Of a stretch of 64,000 nt of DNA, positions 59,048 through 64,000 are shown one piece after another (the stretch's first letter is position 1; each line of letters starts with the position of its first letter). Under the pieces are notes generated by a model. The model did not search any database. It was not told the origin of the DNA and saw nothing but the letters and a program-made list of their open reading frames with translations. Source of the stretch: Planctomycetota bacterium. Lineage in GTDB: Bacteria > Planctomycetota > UBA1135 > GCA-002686595. The DNA lies in the NCBI GenBank assembly GCA_020853575.1, contig JADYYP010000045.1, positions 186,001 through 250,000 of the forward strand, read 5' to 3'. The position numbers were made by a program, and so were the translations under genes.

Positions 59048-60859
59048 ATGAACGGCGCGCCTTTCCCTCGACCGCGGCTCTCGTCCAAGCTCGAGTGCGC
59101 GGCCTGGGCCGGGCTGTGGTGCGTCGCCCGCTTGGCGCTGCTGCTCGCGCTGTGCGACGTGTTCGGATACGGCGAGGAGTTCGAGAAGGCCTGCGCGGGC
59201 AAGGCGCTCCTCGACGGAGTACCGCTCGCGCTGCACCAGCTCCCGTATCACCCCTACGAGGGCGGTGGTTTCGTGGTCAGCGTGCTGGATGCGCTTTCCT
59301 TCGGCCTGTGCGGCGAGAGTGTCCTGGCACTGAAGCTGGTCGCCATGCTGTTGGGCGTCGCGATCCTCGCGGTCGGTTGGATGCTGTGCGAGCGCTTCGG
59401 TGGACGCCCGGCCGCGCGCACGTTCGCCGCGCTGTATGTGTTCGCGCCCGAGAGCGTGCAGGTCAACTCGTTGCTCGCGTTGGGCATCCACTACCACTCG
59501 ACCCTGTTCCTCGCTCTCGTGCTGTATCTCGCTGCGCGCGTGGCAATCACCAAGGACGCGCGGCCCGGGGCTTGGTTCGCGCTGGGCTGCGCCTCTGGGT
59601 TCGGCCTGTACTTCTCGTACCAGATCGTCTTGACGCTGGTCGTCGTCGGAGCGCTGCTGGCGAGCGCCGCGCGCCGCGAGTTGACCAGCCCGCGCTTCGT
59701 TTGGGCCGGTGTCGGCGCGCTGGTCGGTGCCACGCCGCTCGCGTGGATGTACGCCACGACCGGCAACGCGGTGTTCGACATCCACGGAGCGGATTGGAGT
59801 GGAGGCTCGAAGCCCAAGCTGGAGCTCTTGAGCGCCTTCGCGCGCTCTCTGTTCGAGGGTCGCCCGCTGTGGGACGGCCTCGGGGTGCTGCTGGTTGCGC
59901 TCGTGCCCATGGCGGCGCTCGCGGCCTGGAAGAGCATCGAGTCGCGAGCCTTGCGCTGGGTGCTGGCGACGCTCGTGGCGCACGCGCTGCTGTTCCTCGC
60001 GGCCTACTTGGCCAGCGGCTTCACCGTCGGCGCGGTGTACCTGAACTTCTTGTTGCACCGCCTCACGCCACTGTGGTTCCTGGGGATCCTGATCACGGCC
60101 TTGGCGGCGACGCACGCCCGTTGGTTGCGTTGGGGCGCGCTGGCGTTGGTGGTGTGCGGCGGAATCGACGCAGCGCGCATGGTGCGCGACGCATCGCCGG
60201 GCACGTGGCGCGCGAACTGGAGCGCGCTCACCTCCACCAAGGGCTACCGCTACTCGCAGTACCTCCAGAAGATCGCGCCGCGGATCGCGGGTACGCGTTC
60301 GCAGAAGCTGCAGACGCTGCTGCGCTTCCACGAGGTCCCGCGCACGCGCCTCGAGCGCTGTCTCGGCATCGCGCTGTACGGGAGTGGAGAAGGCTCGTTC
60401 GAGTCCGTCAGTGCAGAGATCCGCGCCGCGGGCGTCGACGATCCGAGCGACTTCTACCGCGGCATGGGGCTGATGCTGATGCGCCACCAGGGGCGCGAGT
60501 TCCGCCCGCGCGTCGACGCGGTGCTGCCCTTCCCGGCCGAGATCCGCGATCCGCTGCTCGAGGGCATCGGAGCTTTCGGGCAATCCTGGGAGTTCGGAGC
60601 CGAGGACACGGTGCTCGGCGAAGCGCGCCTGGCGGCGGACATGGGGCTGCCCGAGGCGCTCTCGGTCGGGCTCGGCCGGCGTTTGTACGAGGCCGTCGGC
60701 GACACGCGCATCAAGCGCTACTTCGAACGCCGCAAGGGACCGCTGTTCCTCGATCGAAGCCGACTCGAGGCCGTGCTCGCGGAGGCTCCGGAGGCGACAC
60801 GGGCTGCGCTGCGACGCGGCTTCGAGGCCGAGGCTGCCGCGGATCGCTGCGCGCCGTGA
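59048..60859 (+). CDS. Multi-spanning membrane protein, GT39/ArnT-like, with soluble C-terminus
   Basis: A 603-residue protein with about 10-11 membrane spans in residues 15-395 and a helical soluble domain of about 200 residues. The spans and a loop with HQLPYHPYEGGG and an early acid (LCDVFGYGEEF) suggest the GT-C/PMT fold, but no DD or DE motif is clear. The C-terminal part (KIAPRIAGTRSQKLQ...) is unrecognised. The function is unknown; sugar transfer to envelope components is a guess. ATG 59048 is chosen from the TACCGT box; longer in-frame starts exist. Divergent from the TMTC-like gene (82 bp apart). Confidence 0.6.
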   Translation: MNGAPFPRPRLSSKLECAAWAGLWCVARLALLLALCDVFGYGEEFEKACAGKALLDGVPLALHQLPYHPYEGGGFVVSVLDALSFGLCGESVLALKLVAMLLGVAILAVGWMLCERFGGRPAARTFAALYVFAPESVQVNSLLALGIHYHSTLFLALVLYLAARVAITKDARPGAWFALGCASGFGLYFSYQIVLTLVVVGALLASAARRELTSPRFVWAGVGALVGATPLAWMYATTGNAVFDIHGADWSGGSKPKLELLSAFARSLFEGRPLWDGLGVLLVALVPMAALAAWKSIESRALRWVLATLVAHALLFLAAYLASGFTVGAVYLNFLLHRLTPLWFLGILITALAATHARWLRWGALALVVCGGIDAARMVRDASPGTWRANWSALTSTKGYRYSQYLQKIAPRIAGTRSQKLQTLLRFHEVPRTRLERCLGIALYGSGEGSFESVSAEIRAAGVDDPSDFYRGMGLMLMRHQGREFRPRVDAVLPFPAEIRDPLLEGIGAFGQSWEFGAEDTVLGEARLAADMGLPEALSVGLGRRLYEAVGDTRIKRYFERRKGPLFLDRSRLEAVLAEAPEATRAALRRGFEAEAAADRCAP

Positions 60860-60883
60860 GCGCCCAGCCGCCCGCGCCGCGCG

Positions 60884-62419
60884 TCAGTCGACCTTGACGC
60901 TGGGCACTTGCAGCGCGACGCCGTCGCGCTTCTCGCGATCGAAGACGTGACCCCATTCGGAGGCCCGCACGCGGCGCTTGTAGGCTGCGCGTCGCTTGCG
61001 CACCTCGAAGTAGTCGCCGACCAAGACCGGATTCTTGACCATCGCCACCAAGCGCTCCCACTTGCGCAGCCAGCGCGCTCCGAGGGTTTGCGTGGCGCGC
61101 GCGTGGATCTTGAGCAAGCGCTCGCGCTCGGCGTGCAGCTCGGCGTGCGTGAACACCGGATGCTTGAAGGTCTCGGTGCCGTGCCAGTAGTGGAAGTCGA
61201 TCTCGGCCACGTCCTTGAGCAGCGAGGGCTTGAGCTGCTCGTAGATCTCGGTTCCAGGGATCGGCTGCAAGAGCGACACGTGCACCTGGTCGGGCCGCGT
61301 CGCGCTGACGATCATCTCGGTCAGCTCGTGGTCCTTCTTGGTCTCCTGCGGGAAGCCGTAGATCAGGAAGTACTTGAAGCTCATGCCGACCTCGCGGTTG
61401 AGCTTGGCCGCCGCCATGATCTTCTCGATCGTCAAGCCCTTCTTGACCGAGACGAGCACGTCCGGCGAGCCGGACTCGAGCCCGTAGTAGATCTTCACGC
61501 AGCCGGCCTTCTTCATCCAACGCAGGAGCTCGAAGTCCATCGTGTCGAGCCGCGACTCGCAGGCCCATTCGAAGAACAGCCCGCGCTTGATGATCTCCTG
61601 GCAAATCGCCGTCACGCGCTTCTTCTGGATCGTGAACAGATCGTCGAAGAACATGAACTGCGGCGGGTTGTAGGTCTTGAGCAGGTGCTCGATCAGATCG
61701 ACCACGCGCTCGGGACTCATCGCGCGGTATTGCCGCGGGGTCATCTCCGCGTCGCAGAACGTGCAGGCGTAGGGGCAACCGCGTGAGGTGATCATGGTCA
61801 CCGCGGGGTTGACCATCAGGCGCATGTACTTGGGGATGTCGTACAGGTGGTAGGCGGGGAAGGGCAGCTCGTTGATCTTGTCCTTGGAGATCAGTGGCCG
61901 CCGCGGCGTCTGCACTTGATTCCCGGCCTGGTCGAGGAACGTGATGCCTTGGATCTCGCCCCACTTCTCGCGCTCGCGGTAGTGGGTCAGCACCTCGGGC
62001 AAGGTCAGGTCGCCCTCGCCCTGCACGCAGATGTCGGCTGCGCCGGCGGACAGGAAGAACTCGGGATTGGTGGTCGGGTGGGGCCCGCCCATGACCACGA
62101 AGCGCCCGACCTCGGAGCGCGCGATCAAGCCCAGCTCGCGCGCGCGGCGCGCATTCGGCGTCAGCGCGGAGATGCCGACGACATCGGCCCACTCCATGGC
62201 GCTGCGCAGCGTCTCGAGCTCCTCGATCGAGTCGTCGTAGAGCTTGACGTCGTAGCCCAGCTGCAACAGCTCCGCGGCCAGGATGCCGATCCCCAGGGGC
62301 GGGTAGATCTCGTCGCGCGAGCCGTTGCCCTTGACCGCGTCCTCCTGGGCGAACAGCGCCGCGGCCTGCTCGCGGATCGCTTGGCTCTTGGCATAGATCA
62401 GGACGACTTTGAGCGACAT
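60884..62419 (-). CDS. B12-binding-domain radical SAM protein
   Basis: A 511-residue radical SAM enzyme. The N-terminal cobalamin-binding-type domain (about 1-175) has PPLGIGILAAELLQ, VGISALTPN, GGPHPTTNPEF and CVQGEGDLTL. The radical SAM core has the Cys215-x3-Cys219-x2-Cys222 cluster in TSRGCPYACTFC. Related blocks are FFDDLFTIQKKR and YYGLESGSPDVL. The C-terminus is Arg/Lys-rich. The canonical DxHxxG cobalamin-ligand motif is not seen, as in many members. Family roles include methylation of lipids or antibiotics; the substrate here is unknown. The btuFCD operon nearby would supply the cofactor. Confidence 0.88.
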   Translation of the reverse strand: MSLKVVLIYAKSQAIREQAAALFAQEDAVKGNGSRDEIYPPLGIGILAAELLQLGYDVKLYDDSIEELETLRSAMEWADVVGISALTPNARRARELGLIARSEVGRFVVMGGPHPTTNPEFFLSAGAADICVQGEGDLTLPEVLTHYREREKWGEIQGITFLDQAGNQVQTPRRPLISKDKINELPFPAYHLYDIPKYMRLMVNPAVTMITSRGCPYACTFCDAEMTPRQYRAMSPERVVDLIEHLLKTYNPPQFMFFDDLFTIQKKRVTAICQEIIKRGLFFEWACESRLDTMDFELLRWMKKAGCVKIYYGLESGSPDVLVSVKKGLTIEKIMAAAKLNREVGMSFKYFLIYGFPQETKKDHELTEMIVSATRPDQVHVSLLQPIPGTEIYEQLKPSLLKDVAEIDFHYWHGTETFKHPVFTHAELHAERERLLKIHARATQTLGARWLRKWERLVAMVKNPVLVGDYFEVRKRRAAYKRRVRASEWGHVFDREKRDGVALQVPSVKVD

Positions 62420-62630
62420 CGTGCGCGGTGGGTGCGGTGCTTGGGTCGCGACGCGCGGTGCGCTGAGGCCCGCGCGCGCCATGAACAGAGTGCCAGTGCG
62501 AGCTTATCCCTCGGGAGCCAGCGGGGTCGGCCTTCAGCCGCTCCAACGGCCCGTCCTTGGCAGTCTACCGTGCACGAGAGGTTGGGCAAGTGAAGCGCTC
62601 CGAAAGACTTTCCCGGCCGGCGCGCCGCTC

Positions 62631-62636
62631 TACACT
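62631..62636 (+). promoter_or_regulatory. -10-like box TACACT upstream of xseB
   Basis: TACACT ends 6 nt before the xseB ATG, which places the likely transcription start on the start codon itself. Confidence 0.38.
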
Positions 62637-62642
62637 GCGTCG

Positions 62643-62900
62643 ATGAGTTCCAAGGTGCGCGCAGAGGACGGCCCCGCGACTCCCGAACCGAGCTTCGACC
62701 AACGGCTGGCGCGCCTCGAGCAAATTGTGGCCGAGCTCGAGCAAGGCAAGGTCGGTCTCGAGGACGCGATCGGTCGGTACCAGGAAGGCACGGAGCTGGT
62801 GCGGCGCTGCCGCGCGCTGCTCGACGGCTACCAAAAGCGCGTCGAGGAGCTGACCGACTCGGGCGCGCAGCCCTACGCCAACGATCCGGACGCCCGCTAG
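62643..62900 (+). CDS. xseB: Exodeoxyribonuclease VII small subunit
   Basis: An 85-residue subunit that stabilises the large subunit XseA in the single-strand exonuclease. The family signature FDQRLARLEQIVAELEQGKVGLEDAIGRYQEGTEL is almost complete. It has a short acidic tail. ATG 62643 lacks a Shine-Dalgarno. xseA is not in the window. As in many bacteria it lies just before ispA and dxs, and its stop overlaps the ispA Shine-Dalgarno. Confidence 0.95.
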   Translation: MSSKVRAEDGPATPEPSFDQRLARLEQIVAELEQGKVGLEDAIGRYQEGTELVRRCRALLDGYQKRVEELTDSGAQPYANDPDAR

Positions 62901-62909
62901 GAGTTCGCA

Positions 62910-63809
62910 TTGGCCGCCCCTGACGTCGGCGAATTCCTGCGCGACACCCAGGCCTGGGTCGAGCCCTTGCTCGACGAAGTGCTGGCGCCCGACGCCGCGG
63001 TCCCCGCGACACTGACCGAGGCCATGCGCTACGCGGTGTTGGGGGGTGGCAAGCGCACGCGGCCGGCGTTGGCGCGACTGGTGTGTCGCTGGTGCGGCGG
63101 AGCCGATCTGGATGTCGAAGCGCCGGCGGTCTCGATCGAGCTGATCCACGCCTACAGCCTGATCCACGACGATTTGCCGTGCATGGACGACGACGACTGG
63201 CGCCGCGGACGGCCCAGTTGCCACAAGCAATTTGGTGAGGCGCTGGCGGTGCTCGCGGGAGACGGACTCCAGGCACACGCGTTCGCCGTGTTGTCGTCGA
63301 TCGGTCGCTCGAGCGCCTCGGACCCACGCTGCCAACCGGCGCTACGGGTGCTGGCGCGAGCCGCCGGACCGTCGGGCATGGTCGGCGGTCAGGTGCTCGA
63401 CATGCAGCTCACCGGACAGGCCCCCGCGCTGGCGCGCATCCAGGAGATGCAGCGCAAGAAGACCGGCGCGCTGATCGCCGCCGCGGCCGAGTTGGGCGCG
63501 ATCGCGGCGCGCGCGAGTGAACAGCGGCGCGCGACAGCGGCGGCCTGGGGCGCAGCGCTCGGGGCCTGCTTCCAGGCCGTCGACGACGTGCTCGACGTCA
63601 CGGCGGACCGGGCCGAGTTGGGCAAGACGCCGGGGAAGGACGCGGCCCAGCACAAGCCGACCTTGGTGGCCGCCCTGGGGCTCGACGGCGCTCGGCTCCA
63701 GGCCCAGCAGCGCGCCGCGGAGGCTCGCGAGCTGGCCCGGACCCTGGGCGGGGAATGGGCCGCGACCGGGCTACAGATGGTCGATTTTGTGCTCGATCGA
63801 CGCTCCTAG
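62910..63809 (+). CDS. ispA: Farnesyl/geranyl diphosphate synthase (polyprenyl synthetase)
   Basis: A 299-residue trans-prenyltransferase that condenses isopentenyl and dimethylallyl diphosphates. The first Asp-rich motif is DDLPCMDDDD, the second is QAVDDVLDV, and the substrate-binding GGGKRTRPAL is intact. The TTG at 62910 is preceded by a GGAG Shine-Dalgarno at 62900-62903. The aromatic/small residue before the first Asp-rich motif (SLIH) fits a short-chain C10-C15 product. It follows xseB by 9 nt. Confidence 0.94.
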   Translation: MAAPDVGEFLRDTQAWVEPLLDEVLAPDAAVPATLTEAMRYAVLGGGKRTRPALARLVCRWCGGADLDVEAPAVSIELIHAYSLIHDDLPCMDDDDWRRGRPSCHKQFGEALAVLAGDGLQAHAFAVLSSIGRSSASDPRCQPALRVLARAAGPSGMVGGQVLDMQLTGQAPALARIQEMQRKKTGALIAAAAELGAIAARASEQRRATAAAWGAALGACFQAVDDVLDVTADRAELGKTPGKDAAQHKPTLVAALGLDGARLQAQQRAAEARELARTLGGEWAATGLQMVDFVLDRRS

Positions 63810-63896
63810 CGGCACCATCGGCGGTCCCGCGCGCCGCGGCGGTTGCAAAGCGGCGCCCTCCATTCAAGGATGAAGCCTAGCCCCCGGCCGCTCACG

Positions 63897-64000
63897 ATGC
63901 CCGATACGCCCTCACCGCCTACGTCCGCAGCCGGAGACCGCCGCGAACCGCTGCTCGACGCGATCCACTCGCCCGACGACCTCAAGCGCGTTGCGCTCGA
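63897..64000 (+). CDS. dxs: 1-deoxy-D-xylulose-5-phosphate synthase, N-terminal start (partial)
   Basis: Only the first 34 residues are in the window. After a Pro/Ser-rich lead, LLDAIHSPDDLKRVAL matches the DXS N-terminus (LLDxIxSPxDLKxL). The xseB-ispA-dxs order is a common bacterial arrangement for the MEP isoprenoid pathway. The ATG at 63897 follows ispA by 87 nt; the gene continues past the right edge. Confidence 0.85.
   Translation, partial: MPDTPSPPTSAAGDRREPLLDAIHSPDDLKRVAL

Noticed and set aside
62555..62572. Second sigma54-like site (TTGGCA ... GTGCA) upstream of xseB
   Set aside because: The GG-GC spacing is 11 nt instead of 10 and the -24 core is incomplete.

Overview
The window is a gene-dense, very GC-rich bacterial chromosome segment with 49 protein-coding genes (two cut by the window edges). 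I see no rRNA or tRNA gene, no CRISPR array and no insertion sequence. The best guess for the host is a deep-branching planctomycete. This rests on an FHA-Ser/Thr kinase, long secreted proteins with thrombospondin-type-3 and 'DxNxNG' calcium-binding repeats, a HEAT-repeat protein with a WxxWW motif, and a GldFG-like ABC system. It is an inference without any phylogenetic marker in the window.

Layout. 1-5162: type II secretin (partial), a PtsN-like EIIA protein and a membrane-bound spermidine-synthase-like protein. 5124-12651: a secreted HEAT protein, a fused TsaC/arginine-phosphatase-like enzyme, an NtrB/NtrC-like two-component pair and an OPT transporter. 12773-18426: a giant secreted protein with a dead metalloprotease fold and 14 tandem 33-residue repeats, divergent from dnaK. 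18630-23859: a four-gene GldAFG/DUF4340 ABC cassette. 23975-27708: an MrfA/MrfB-like DNA repair pair. 27753-29591: universal stress protein and a degenerate receiver. 29625-36777: a six-gene minus-strand operon tilS-yggS-FHA kinase-yggU-PNP-like-purN. 36981-40989: central metabolism (gap, pgk, rpe, accD). 41212-49308: methyltransferase plus macrodomain, FAD oxidoreductase, panB, an S1-domain protein, and asd-lysC. 49311-53876: SDR, amidohydrolase, OsmC and an unknown exported protein. 53930-56858: cobalamin riboswitch and btuFCD. 56855-62419: cytochrome c, two divergent multi-spanning membrane proteins and a B12-type radical SAM enzyme. 62643-64000: the isoprenoid start xseB-ispA-dxs.

Expression signals. 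Many operon genes overlap by 4 nt (ATGA/GTGA), so translational coupling is common. At least nine start codons that lack a Shine-Dalgarno sequence have a TAnnnT (-10-like) box 6-10 nt upstream, which suggests leaderless or nearly leaderless mRNAs. dnaK has a near-consensus sigma54-type -24/-12 element with an abutting 7-bp dyad.

The most interesting site is the gap-pgk junction. An AGGAG motif, 10 nt, an A_AAA_AAA heptamer, 6 nt and a 10-bp stem-loop are laid out as in the E. coli dnaX frameshift signal. A -1 slip there would enter pgk exactly at its ATG, making a GAPDH-PGK fusion protein.
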